Shown here: positions 25,050-36,731 of the stretch, one piece after another
How the letters are laid out: each line of letters begins with the position of its first letter
Numbering within the stretch: the stretch's first letter is position 1
Origin: Marsupella aquatica
Lineage: Eukaryota; Marchantiophyta
NCBI GenBank assembly: GCA_973895155.1
Contig: OZ316893.1
Span: forward strand, 8,742,001-8,806,000
Direction: 5' to 3'
Length of the DNA: 64,000 nucleotides
Made by a program: the position numbers and the translations under genes
Notes under the pieces: model-generated
Seen by the model: the letters and a program-made list of their open reading frames with translations, nothing else
The model's database searches: none
Told to the model about the DNA's origin: nothing

Positions 25050-25728
25050 CTAGTTAACTAACCATAGTCATTAGTCTGACCAAGGTTAGAGAGTTTGTGC
25101 CGGTGTCCAAGGTTAGAGAGTTTGTACTGGTGACCAAGGTTAGAGAGCTCGTACCGGTCACGACATTCAAAGTGCGTTATTGGCAAGACCTCGTAAAATA
25201 ACCAGAGTCATTAGTCTGACCACGTACCGGTCACGATATTCACAGGTGTGTTTATTGGCAAGACCTCGTAAACTAACCAGAGTCATATTAGTCTGACCAA
25301 GGTTTGAGGGTTTGTACCGGTCATGATATTCACAGTGCGTTATTGGCAAGACCTTGTAAACTAACCAGAGTCATTAGTCTGTCCAGGGTTAGATTATTTG
25401 CACCGGTCACAATAAGTTGTACGGCCCTACCGTCAGACCTCATAAACCAACCAGAGTCATTAGTCTGACCAAGGTTAGAGCATTGGCACCAGTCAACCAT
25501 AAGTTGTACGGCCCTACTGTCTGTCAGACCTCGTAAACTAACCAGAGTCATTAGTCTGGCCAAGGTTTGAGCATAGGCACCAGTCAACCATAAGTCCCTA
25601 CTGTCAGACCTTGTAAACTAGCCAGAGTCATTAGTCTGACCAAGGTTAGATAATTTGCACAGGTCACAATAAGTTGTACTGCCCTACTGACTGTCAGACC
25701 TCATAAACTAACCAGAGTGATTAGTATA
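25050..25728 (-). repeat. ~85-95-bp tandem array upstream of the OEP61-like gene
   Basis: About eight units share 'aaccagagtcattagtctga' followed by 'ccaaggttagag'. Most also carry 'ggcaagacct(c/t)gtaaacta', and some carry 'accggtca(c/t)gatattcaca' or 'cataagttgtacggccctac'. Two alternating unit types are visible, one with the gatattcaca block and one with the acggccctac block, so amplification was stepwise. Confidence 0.85.
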
Positions 25729-25872
25729 TATATCTAATTGCAATTGAAGAGGAATATAGAACGCCAGCCCCCTTTGCATGGTATTGGCCAAGGGGTCAAT
25801 AATGCTATACCCCTTCTTTGTCATGAAATGTTGCCAAGCAGATGGTACACTAAATGTAAGAAAACAAGAATA

Positions 25873-26101
25873 TGTTGATCAAGTAAATAACCTCTACTCA
25901 AAGTCAACATGACCATGTGTAACATCCAAAGAACTTACGGGGAGTCAACATAGGAGATATGTGGTTCATCTCTTTAGAGGCTACGTCCACGGGACAAGAG
26001 AACTTTATTGAATTTTAAACTCATCAACCATACTGAGTTCCCACAGACTATGCTTCCTATCCCTCAATAAATTGGCTCAAAACAAGAATACATCCCCAAC
26101 A
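25873..26101 (-). mobile_element. Solo Ty1/copia-type LTR
   Basis: The 229-bp segment runs from 'tgttgatc' to 'ccccaaca', so both ends carry the TG...CA terminal inverted repeat of LTRs. On the minus strand it contains 'tcccgtggacgtagcctcta' and 'gatgaaccaca', as in the solo LTR at 38,021. The flanking pentamers are gaata (25,868-25,872) and ggata (26,102-26,106), a target duplication with one mismatch. No internal retroelement sequence adjoins it. Confidence 0.75.
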
Positions 26102-26334
26102 GGATATGGTTGAAGAATCACAATAAACAAGATCAAATTAGAGAAGCAAATGTGAATGAACAAGAGTTTCATTGCTTTGGAAGAAAGCCCCAAAAGGTAA
26201 TAATTATGGTGGAACCTGAAAATAAACCAAATACAACTATTAATGAGTTTCACTTTTGTACTAGGAAAGAGAGACCAAACAATTGACATATTTTGGATCC
26301 TGTAGTCTAAACCTGAGTGGTTGAAGACCACCTC

Positions 26335-26545
26335 TGTTGTTAACTCACCCTAAAATCAAGTTATATTGTTAACTCACCCTGAATTCAAGTGAAATATTCC
26401 ATATGTGAGTGGTTATAGGTGAGTTACAATGTTAGCTAACCCTGTGTTTAGGGTGAAAATATTCTCAACACGAGTGGTTATTAAAGGTGAGTTCTAATGT
26501 TAACACACCCTAAATTGAAGTGAAAATAATGGTCAACTCACCACC
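26335..26545 (+). repeat. Short interspersed repeats around 'ttaactcaccct'
   Basis: The phrase 'gttaactcaccct(a/g)aa' recurs at about 26,338 and 26,367 with related forms near 26,430 and 26,500, alternating with 'gagtggttat(a/t)' and 'ggtgagtt', which is partly its inverse. It looks like a small, much-rearranged repeat cluster. Confidence 0.5.
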
Positions 26546-27017
26546 ACTTTACAGAATACTCGATTGTCTTATCGATTGGTTATGATGACATGCAAGAAGC
26601 ACATGACTGTGTGTCCTGCCACCTTGGTCATTGGGGGACATATGTTTCTACCATTGCTCCATTCGTGAAACTTTAACGAGTCAATTCCTCGAAAGTGCAT
26701 GTGAAATGGAAGGGGAACCCCACGGAGACGAGGTTCGCAGAGATGGAAAATCGCCCAGCTGGCCAGGTTTGTGAAAATCTCCATCCTTAAAGAAGTAACC
26801 CAGAATTGTCTGCAACTTGGTCTGCATATTCTCGAGGGTTTGAGCACGTTGGGATCTCTAATAATTTCCTTGTTGTGAAGTTCTGAATCCTGCTTCCCAA
26901 CTGGCGCTGTGATCATGCCCTGCATGTCTAGCTTGGGGGGATCTGGTGCAAGCGAGGACTTCGTTTGGCTGGTCCTGTCTGTAGTCAACATGTTGGAGTC
27001 TTGCAGCTGTATTACAT

Positions 27018-28019
27018 ATGCTGAAGAAGGGCCACAGAATCGGAGGGGACGAGATTTTTAACAACAGATTCGGTTTTTACATTGTTGCAGGTTTTGCCAT
27101 TGTTGTCATGGGTGTCTCGGGTTCTGGAAAATCGTGAGTACTTTTCATCTTGCCAAAGTAGTTGTTGACGCCCGAGTTTACTTTGTTGAGCGGCTTTCTA
27201 TGTTGGACTTGTAGCATTTGCGTTGCTTTGTGGAGATTATATTCAATTCTTGCAGAATCGAACCTCAAGGGCTGTCATAAGGGGATTGGCACACATTTCC
27301 ACTAACTTCGAAGATGGTGGGTGTGCTGCACAGGACCGTGGGGGAGCTGCTCTCCAAGACAGTGCCTTGCCCGTTCATTGATGCAGATGACTTTCACACA
27401 GAAGAGAACAAAGGTGGGCTCCTACCCAACCAGAAAATTGTTTCTTCGCGTTGAACTCATGGACAAGTCTTGGACATTATCAATATGGTAATCATCATCA
27501 CGACACCCACCCTTCATGTTTTTCGCTTTGCCAGAGAAAATGAGAAACGGTATTGCTCTGACGGAAGAGGATCGGCTACCTTGGCTAGAAGACCTGCGCA
27601 ATGAGCTGGGCAAGTACACCGGCAAAGGAGAGTCAGTAGTGCTAGCTTGCTCAGCTCTCCGACCTCAATACAGAGACATTCTTCTCACTGCTGATTATCC
27701 CAATCACGTTCAAGATAGGCAGCAAACTGTCATAAAGGAAATTCCAGAAGGGAATGTGCACTCAGAGATCAGTAGGTCCACCTGGCGCACAGGGAAGGTT
27801 GTGTTTGCATATCTTAAGGGTTCTGCAGAGCTTTTTGCTTCCAGGCTTGCGGCCCGACACAAGGAAGGCACACATTTCATGCCCCCGTGTTTGTTGCAAT
27901 CTCAGTTGGACATTCTAGAGATCACAAAAGGGGATCATGATATTATAACTTTGGATGCAAGCTTGAGCCCCAAGGAAATTGTAGACTCCCTAAGTAAGAA
28001 ATTGCTTGAGTTTAACTGA
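27018..28019 (+). CDS. gntK: Gluconokinase
   Basis: Three exons: 27,018-27,133, 27,334-27,413 and 27,535-28,019, joined in phase to 226 residues, with donors gtgagt and gtgggc and acceptors gcacag and tgccag. The enzyme phosphorylates D-gluconate with ATP to 6-phosphogluconate, feeding the oxidative pentose phosphate pathway. Visible motifs: Walker A GVSGSGKS (residues 32-39), DADDFH (55-60), KMRNGIALTEEDRLPWL, the VVLACSALRPQYRD block, and the C-terminal HFMPPCLLQSQLDILE. The ATG at 27,018 reads straight into the P-loop. A start further upstream joined through the 'ttgttgcag|g' acceptor near 27,091 is also possible, so the first ~25 residues are uncertain. No plastid transit peptide is evident, so cytosolic action is likely. 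An 'aataaa' signal overlaps the stop region at 28,019-28,024. Confidence 0.93.
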
Positions 28020-28024
28020 ATAAA

Positions 28025-29696
28025 TTCAAAGTCCATGTATTGTTACTTGCAAAGGTGCATTACACTGATCGGATTTATAGAAATTAAGAAAATCAGCTGC
28101 CCCCGTTACTGGGGGAAATTCTTGTAAGAGTCTTGTATAAAGGTGTCGGTACAGCCGAGATGCTAAGTTTTAGAAGTGATGTTAATGCTGTCAATCTGTG
28201 CACGCATTCTTGCTTAAGCAATTTTCTACAGTGATACACAGCAAGCCTGAACAGGAATGGCCGTTGTTTTAGTCTCAAGGGACGATTCGTTCTCGACGTA
28301 GTGATGAGGAGGTGTTGCTTACCTAACTGCTTTCAGAAAATTGATGCACTCATCAGGGACAAAGATGAGCTTTCAATCAATACGTCGGGTCTCTAACCCT
28401 CGGGATCTAATCAGGTTTATTGATCGCCAGAAAGAAGGTTCTCAGTTCGTTGTCTGGATAGCTCAATGAACCACACGGTTCTAACAGCATTTTATTGTCA
28501 ATGAGTACATTCTATGGATCAAAGGTAAAGAGGCCGATCGCGGTGTTTGTGATGAGATCTAAGAACATGGGCTCGCTCGAACTAATATGCCTTTTGTCAA
28601 GAACAGCAAAATAGGAATTACGGCAATGGATCATCAAAAAGTAACTGAATTGGGTGCCTTTGTCGAAAGTTGTAAACCCCACCAAGGAGATCGTGTCACA
28701 AATTAAGGGAAGAAACACCTCTCGTACACTTTCGAGTGCTTTCGCATATTGGTGGGGATTTCCAACGAGCCGATTTGGAGAAAACTATAAGGGAAAAGAG
28801 CATGTGATTCATGTAGTTTGTAAACACTAAGAGTATACGCCTTGACAGTCGAATCGAGGTCGTGTTCAGTTAGTTCAAATCCGTGGTTGGCTGGATTTGG
28901 ACTATCTGAACTTTGTGTAAGGCGGTTTTACAGTTTTTAGATGATTTAACGTGATGTCAGACTTTGATTAAATTTATACCATCAATTTCTGTTGTCTTGT
29001 CGTGGATCTGTGCACGAATGAACTAATGAATGGCATTCCAATGTAATGTGCATACTTCGCGAGTAGTCACGTTTTACTTTCTTCCTCCGACCCTCAATTC
29101 TGTAACTTGGTTCATCTTACACGTAAGTTTTTTGTAACAACTGTGGCAATTAGCACCCAGTCCTTGGTCTCAGTGTTGAGAAGAAACTCGGGATGGACCC
29201 TTCTTCAAAGTAAAGACCTGTCTCGAACTCTACTTCCCTAAACTCTACAAATGTCACCAGACAGCTGGAGGAGATGCTAAAGCACAGATAGGTTGCCTGC
29301 ATACCAAGTAATTTACCTGCTCCGGCATAGACCACACTGCCGGATAGATGACGCTGCATTGCTCAAGCTCAGTAAACGCTAACATTATGATCAAAATATC
29401 CCTCCCGGACACCGGAACAGCAATCAGTACGACGCGGGCTCAATACCCCTTTCTTTATTTCTGTTGATTATTAACATCTACAAAAGTAGTGACTTCGCTC
29501 AATTGTCTAAATGTACAATGGCCTGCCAAGCATCATGAATAGTGGAGGACATCCTGCTGTCTACGTCCGACCTATAATGGTGGGGATTCCTTCTTAATCA
29601 GGAAGAATCAACAGTCCTTCGCAACTGAAAACCGATTTCAATGGAATCCCGTGAAGTGGGCTTTTAAGATGAACCCATAAAACGACTACGCGCTGG
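28025..29696. other. Intergenic region between convergent genes
   Basis: The gluconokinase (plus) and NAPRT (minus) genes converge here, so the stretch should contain both 3' untranslated regions. I see no further coding exon, RNA gene or repeat. Confidence 0.55.
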
Positions 29697-32600
29697 TCAA
29701 TGGAGCTCTCCCACTGGTGCCTCACTGAGCCATAAAAAGTGGATAAAGTCATACAGCTTCCCACTGACGCTAACCTGCACATCGACACATAAAATGTCAT
29801 TCTTGGACATACCACACACCACAGTGATGATCATTCTCGCTAAATTTGCTGAGCATGTTGTGAAAGAGAATATTTCTACGAGTCTTATGATCTCAGTCAC
29901 TAGTTTTCTGGTCTGTTGATTAAGAGTGAATATCAGAGAAAGCATAAATTGCTCTCGACCAAAACCATGTTCTTTAGCAAGATATCTTAGTCTTCGGCAG
30001 GAGTGAAGTACACAGCTTCGTTAAGACTGCTCTCCATTTCAGGTCGAGAGTATTCGACACTCAGTACCATACCTTGTATGGGGTGGGATTCATTGGACGC
30101 AGATGATCACTACGCTGAGCGGCCAGTTGTTGTCGGCACTGTTCCCTTTGCTCTTCAAGTGTCGGTAATAATTCCCTAGTCTTGCCTGCAATTACATACA
30201 ATTCACCAATAGGAATGTCAGAAAATGTCTTGCACGTTAATGTAATCTAACGAACACCCAAACCGCAAAACCGACAAACGATGATAATAAGAACCTGGAT
30301 TCTTAGAATAAAACAGCCAAACGATGTATATAGCTTCAAACTCTAAAGTTAAGCCAGCCAGACAAACACACTCATTACCAGATGAGCCAGGTAAGTAGCA
30401 TTTATAAAGAGGCTCAACCCGTTGAGGAATGACATACGCCCTTTTGGATTCATTGAAGGGATGTCGACAGAGTATGCGCCCTCCAGCCTGCTTCCATGAA
30501 CAATTTAGTCAGACCTAACGTAGGAATCTGGCAACTTGCAACCCTCTCAGCCGGATGCGACACTTTCGCAAAGGTGTGCTGAATTGAAGGTGGATGAAAA
30601 TTACCACAGTAAAAGTGGAGCCATATATATTCAGGAGAAGAAAAAAAGGAGAATGACAGGTTAAAAAAACATGTAAAGAAAATCCTGCATCTTGAAGACG
30701 ATCACCTTAGGTGGGGCTTCATTCTCTCCAACCATCAAGTCCAACAAAGCATATCCCTCTTTACCATAGAGCCGATAAGCTTGCTTTTTGCATGGGATTG
30801 TAACCTGTGAGAAAAAGAAATAACCTGATGATAACGAACGAATAGAAAGCTTGTTGACAGCTGCTTGGATAATGGAAATACTTTGCGCAAGATGTCCAGG
30901 GACAGACCTTTACTATATCTTCTGAGAGCTTGATTCGGGGCTGACCATTAATCTCTACAAGTTTGTAGACACAACCCAATGCTGGCTGTTCGTAGCATGT
31001 GATTAGATTAGTTCCAATCCCGAAAGCATCTATCTCATGCCCCTGATTGACGAAAACCATTAGTGCCATGCAGTGCGACCGGTCAGCCATATACAAGCCT
31101 GAAGAGGTGAATTGAAATCAACAGTACACGACAATCTCCCAATAATCCATAAAATTCTGTTGGCCATTTTCCCACGAAGACAATTCTCAACATCCAGTTA
31201 TTAAAGGTCTGAGGTTTTGTATGCAAATGGAAGGATACTTCTGAACGCAGGTTATATGAAAGCCCTCTCTTGAAGGGAGAAGGTGATCCTCATGCTGATG
31301 GCGACAAAAAATGGCTGACAAGCAGAACTTCCTGTGCAATATATATATATATCTGACACGGAAGAATTCTCCGTGACAGACGGACCCAAATGAGTAGAAC
31401 AAGTGCCCTTGGTCACCTGCTTATTTAGTGCCTCCAGTGTGCCATGACTTATGTCGTTACTTGCAGTGATGACCAATCTTCCGAAGCCCTCTACTCTAAA
31501 TTCTCGTTCTGCTAGTTTGAAGAAGTTGCGTGTCTCTACAGAAAAGTATGACAGATCACCCGAATCCAAACGGACTCCAAGAGCTTTGTACCTGAAATAT
31601 ACACAACCCCGTCATAAAAGCAACACACCACCACGAGAACATTCCAAATAAAGGAGGGTCAGAACTTGTACAGTAAAGAAGCTTTGTTCCAAACTAATAT
31701 TTTTTCTACCCACAGCAATGGATATAAATTCAGACATAGTCAACCACTTTGGATCCAGCATTGAACTGTTTTCCAAAGAGGAGACACTATGAACGCTACC
31801 GAGATACATGATAAAAAGAGAGAATTAATACATCAATTTACCTCAACTCAGAATGGTCGAAACAACAACGATAAAAAAAACGTACTCCACGACGGTAAGC
31901 GGACGACTACATACCCTAAATCATGAAGGGCAAGGGCAACAGCGCAAAAGTTGGGAACTCCACTTCTCAACACCTGTGAAATAACCACCCGAGATTTTGT
32001 TGTGAGATGTGCCAGAAAGCCCACTATAAGGATTTCCAGTAGAAGGGAGCACGGCTGTAATACTCCCCAATCTGTTGCCACAAAAATGTGTTCCTGGCCG
32101 AATCCTAACATAAACGCCTTGCAATTCTATAAAGATTAAAAATTCAATCAAAATCGGAGGCCGTCAACATACGTACTTTACGGATACTATCCATGCCAGA
32201 ACATATCTTCAGAAACAGAAGTCTTTTATCTTTTCTATCCTGTTTAGTATTTTTGTTTTTCGATGATTAGAAGGACCCTCACAGACACCACACTCAACAG
32301 CATCAGGTGCATTTTGAGGTGAAGCAATTGGCCTGCCACAGCTTGAACTTAAGACCAATGGCTCATGTACCAAATGCTCAACTCCGACACACAGCGGACA
32401 TGGGAAAGCCAGTTCTAAGAGATAGGACCGTCTGACAGTGCTGTCTCATCTATATTTTGTGGCAAAATATAAGGACCGACATTATGCAATAGATCTAAAA
32501 CATACTGCTGCCAAATAATAGCTTCGAGAGCCTTGACTCTTGACATACTATCGTTCGTTATGCCTCAGACAGTTGATAGTCTCACCACACCAGCAATACA

Positions 32601-35600
32601 CGAGACTTACATCATACGTGTCGACAAGTGCTTGGAATGCAGTAGGGAAAGCCAATGCATAAGATGTGAAGGCTGCCAGTTCGCTGTGATTTGTTTCCGA
32701 GAACAATGAACTAAAAGCTGGGAGTTCCTGCAAAGAGATCAAAACAGTCAATTTTATCACCTTGCTGAGTGAGACAGTAGTCCATTAAACGATAAAAAAG
32801 CGTGTCATAGAGAATTTAGAAAGGGTCTGCTACAAGAAGTTTCAGGTTTGGTGTAAAAGATTGCATAGACCATCAAGAGCGAAGGTTTGAAGGTAGAATG
32901 GTCAGGGATGAGCACCAATCAGTTACAAAGAGCAGAGAATACAAGACAAAGCGATCAGTGGAAGTGAAGCATAACATCTCTCCAGCGACAACATGCCAAA
33001 ACAATTGGTTCCAACCAGAACAACTGGTCCCAACCACATCTGTTGTCAGCTTCCGTATGAACAGGTCAACCATCTATTAAGGATAGTAGCACTACCTGCA
33101 TTCGAGTCAAGTACTGCATTGTGAGGTGCGCAAAGTCTTCGCATTGGCTGGAGCCATTGATGTGCTTCAGTCTTCTGTCCGTTATTTCATCAAAGCTCTG
33201 CACCCATCCAAAAAAGTACCTTTATTGTTGCTTCTTTAAAAGTAAAGGTGCAAACGCTTTTCATGCCAACGGGTAATGGAGAATTAAAACAAAATGGCGG
33301 GGTCAAGAGTCAAAAATTTCCCACGAACCATGAATGAGCTGACAAATGCATGTGAGTGTGTCCCACGTACAGGTATTCCAAACCTTTGCCCTGCAGCAAG
33401 ATTGCTGCACATCAAGCAGTTTGCTTTCCTTACTGGAATGGATTTAGAAACCTAAATCACTAATACCACATCCTCACCCTATTTACTAACTTATGTTCGC
33501 GGTAGAAACAGCATTGCCCTTAAATGGACAAGAAACGTGCTTTCAGGTAAAACCTAGTTATCTTCGATATAACTAAGACTAATCCAATGGCCCACAGCAA
33601 ATCGCTCAAGTTGAGAAGCTAAGGTGAGCTTGGGAATCATCTTCGTCTAGCATGACTTCCTACGGCGACTTTCATTCTCCGGGAACAGATTCCTACTTTT
33701 CTTTTTCCTGCTTACTTCCAAAGTTGTACACCGCAATTGAACATCATTCACTACAGAATCATTCAATAAGTTGTCTACAAATGTAAAACGTGAAGAGAAC
33801 TACCTGGTTGCATCAAAACCGCCCAGGTAACAATACTTTGACCCACATATACCACCATCGGGTCCCTGGCAATTCAGACAGGTAATGTCCGTCAAATACG
33901 TAACCAGGAAATTTGGACAGTTTTGCAAATAATTTGAGTGGGTTCACAATATAGAAAACTAACCACGATCCATTTGGTCACTTCGATGTCAAAGCACAGA
34001 GGTGACCCTACATCCAGTGTGCGGATTTGTGCACAGGGCATTCTTGTCACAGGTAAGAAATTGCCGTTTCTTAGCATATATCCTCGTGCACCCTAATTTG
34101 GAACAAAAAGAACGGAAATTTTGCAATTCTCAAGAAACAACAATGAAGGTGAGAATCCCTACCTGTGCACGTCGCAATCCGAATTCAAGCAGCAACTTAT
34201 CACCGCCTGCAACGCGCCTGTATCTGGCCGCGTTTGTGGCCACCAACGACGCATAGTTGACTAATGTCAAAAATGTGGTCTCCAAGAGCTGCACAATCTG
34301 CTTCCAGTACGATGCAGAGCTTCAACTTGTTGTCATTTTGACTTGAAGTAATTCCACAACAACAACAACAACAACAACAACACTTGTGCAGAAACTTTTT
34401 CACAAGTGTGGCTGGATGTGTTCCATTATCAATTCAGAAAACCTTTACGACAAATCCAATGCTGTGCACTGCAACTGAAGTTGATGTCGATCAAGGTGTA
34501 CCAGCAAAGGTCCTTCCACCCTAATAAGAGGTACTCGGGGAAACACAACGGAGCCTTCTGCAATTGCATGGATTTCAACTTGGGAGCAATCCACAGTTTT
34601 CAAGTAGTCGAAGAAAGCTTCCTGCCGAATCAACATCAATCACATTATGCTTCCTACATCTGGAAACGTCTGCGATAGCTCTCTCCCACAAACAAAGATA
34701 TCAGAGACCACCTGACGCCTATGGTAAGGTACTTTGCCTCAGGTAAAACGATCACTTCAGACCTACTAATCGACTTAGAGAAGGATAATCAAGAGAACTG
34801 GAGTGAGATGCGATGTGCTGACCTACCTCACACCCGGGAGGCAATATGCTTTTTAAGTAGTCTATTTCATCATTACTAAACGAGAAATGTGCAGCAAACT
34901 TCACACATTCGTCAAGACCTGCAAACACGGTATATTCTCCACCGAATGGATTTTTTCGATGAAGTAGATCAAACCTGTCACAGATAGCCAAGAGCCATCA
35001 AAAGATGCAGGTCATACGGCAGAGAATTGACAAGTCGAAGTGACACTGATCAGCGTGCTTTCCATAGCTCAACCACCTCTTAAACCATACTCATCGATGG
35101 ACGAACAGTGTCTCCACGTCATTCTCTTTCTCCCTTGTCTGCCTTGTGGCCAAGTGAACTTTGCTTCACATTGCTTAATTCTCTGTCCTAGCATTACTTA
35201 GGGCGAGTTGGTAGCCTGGTGAGCACACGAGGTCCACCACAAGCAAGCTTCTATTTCTCTAAAATTGATGTAGACGGCGAATCTAGGAAGAATATGGCGA
35301 AAAGATCTAGGAAGTTCATTTTCAGGCCAGGTTTTGCTGAAGCACCCCGACAAAATCAACCAACGAATTACAGAATTTTGAGACACAGAAGAAAGTCACA
35401 AGTAAGAGCGGGATGAATGCTTACACTGCAACGTCTTCTTGCTTTCCTGCCTTCCAGTACGCGTACGCCATTGTCAGCTGATACATATCCGTCAACAACG
35501 GGGTGACCATGGGGTTGGTAGGAGGCGCCAGGGAACTATCCTCCTCCCTCCCCGTCGTCACTCCTCCATCACATTCAATCTTCTGCTGAATTCCATGATT

Positions 35601-35654
35601 GGCCCTTGCCGGAGTCCCCATGGCGGTCTCCTTCGAAGTGAGAGAGCGCTCCAT
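29697..35654 (-). CDS. NAPRT: Nicotinate phosphoribosyltransferase
   Basis: Fifteen exons, 5' to 3': 35,654-35,425; 34,974-34,827; 34,621-34,502; 34,297-34,163; 33,865-33,804; 33,404-33,329; 33,197-33,096; 32,727-32,611; 31,973-31,915; 31,591-31,417; 31,042-30,908; 30,804-30,706; 30,487-30,379; 30,185-30,073; 29,774-29,697. All phases agree, giving 585 residues. The enzyme makes nicotinate mononucleotide from nicotinate and PRPP, the entry step of the Preiss-Handler NAD pathway. Family blocks seen: [106 protein letters not shown] and the plant-type ending [18 protein letters not shown]. Another in-frame ATG at 35,747 would add 31 residues; I prefer 35,654 because plant homologues have short leaders. 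The exon 6 donor (atg|gttcgt) is weak but the phase requires it. Confidence 0.95.
34356..34382. repeat. (CAA)n microsatellite in an intron
   Basis: About nine 'aca' units in intron 3 of the NAPRT gene, between the exons ending at 34,502 and starting at 34,297. Confidence 0.95.
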
Positions 35655-35659
35655 GTTCG

Positions 35660-36560
35660 CAACGCTTCTGTCTGACCTCCCTGACGTTCCCCTCCGTTCC
35701 TCCCGGAACCGTAGCGCAAAGCTAATGTGAAAGTGCTGCAGATTCAATGTTCAAAAGTGGATCCCTCCACCTCCCCTCCCTCCCTCCTTTAAAGACAAAC
35801 AAGACCACGCCAGCCAGAGACGGAAATTGCCACGACAAAGTGCCGGTCCTGAAATTGATGACCTCTGCTTGGTAGCGTTCCCACATTTGAGGTCGCAACT
35901 ACCTCGTGCATGCGGACGAAAGCAGAACTAAAAATTACAGTCCGGTCCTCATATTCAACCAGTCTCCTCCCTTTCCAGAGCTGCCCCTACAGTACCTGCG
36001 GACATGTTGCTTTGTGCACTGCTTTGTCACCCATCAGCAATTCAGCATGCTCCGGCGGCAGGAGAATCATCATCTATCTGCCTTGCTTCTCTCGATCGGT
36101 CGATCAATCCTTCGACTGTTTCTTCGTGTATCGAACGAAGCACAGCTTGCTTGCTTGCTTGCTCGCAGGCGGGGTGTCCCACCAGCGAGGCCACAAATCA
36201 GCACCATGTACTACTACAGCAGTGAAGTGGAAATCTTTCGAAGGAAACAAAAATCAGCGGCATCGTCATGATTTGCTGCGAAACTGGGAAACTGCAGCAG
36301 CAGCAGCAGCAGAAATGTCCAACGCAATCGAATTTCGCAGATTGAGGTACAATCTTGCGTCAGCCTCTGTGACGGTCGAGGGGAGAGGGCTTTACTAGTA
36401 TGGGCATTTACTGTTAAAAAAAAACAAAGTACAAGGAAACGAAGGAAAAGTGGTCCAAAGCGAACTAAACACGAAACAAGGAAAATGAAGGGAAAAAATG
36501 TCAAACACCATGAGTGCACATTGAAAAATGTGACAAGAGCCAATGGTCCACATCCGATTT
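35660..36560 (-). promoter_or_regulatory. Upstream region of the NAPRT gene
   Basis: A pyrimidine-rich tract ('cctccacctcccctccctcc', 35,764 on) lies just upstream of the minus-strand start and is a plausible GA-rich leader or promoter on the coding strand. Farther out are a CTTG run (about 36,146-36,165) and a CAG run (about 36,295-36,312). Overlapping frames at 35,906-36,398 have no recognisable product and I do not call them genes. Confidence 0.35.
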
Positions 36561-36731
36561 ACTAACTAAATTACCAAGTATAAGATGAATGTACTCTAGG
36601 GGGCTAACTAAATTACCAAGTATAAGATGAATGTACACTAGGGGGCTAACTAAATTACCAAGGATAAGATAAATGTACTCTAGGGGGCTAACTAAATTAC
36701 CAAGTATAAGATAAATGTACTCTAGGGGGCT
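36561..36731 (+). repeat. 42-bp minisatellite, four units
   Basis: Units start at 36,562, 36,604, 36,646 and 36,688 with 'ctaactaaattaccaag' and end 'gtac(t/a)ctaggggg'. Spacing is exactly 42 bp with only a few substitutions, so it is young or homogenised. Confidence 0.95.

Noticed and set aside
30001-30060. Alternative NAPRT C-terminus from the frame next to exon 14
   Set aside because: It would need a 13-bp intron; the exon at 29,697-29,774 gives the conserved family ending with correct phase.
32330-32400. Minus-strand tRNA-like phrase in a NAPRT intron
   Set aside because: B-box similarity is weak ('aagttcaagctg') and no stems fold.
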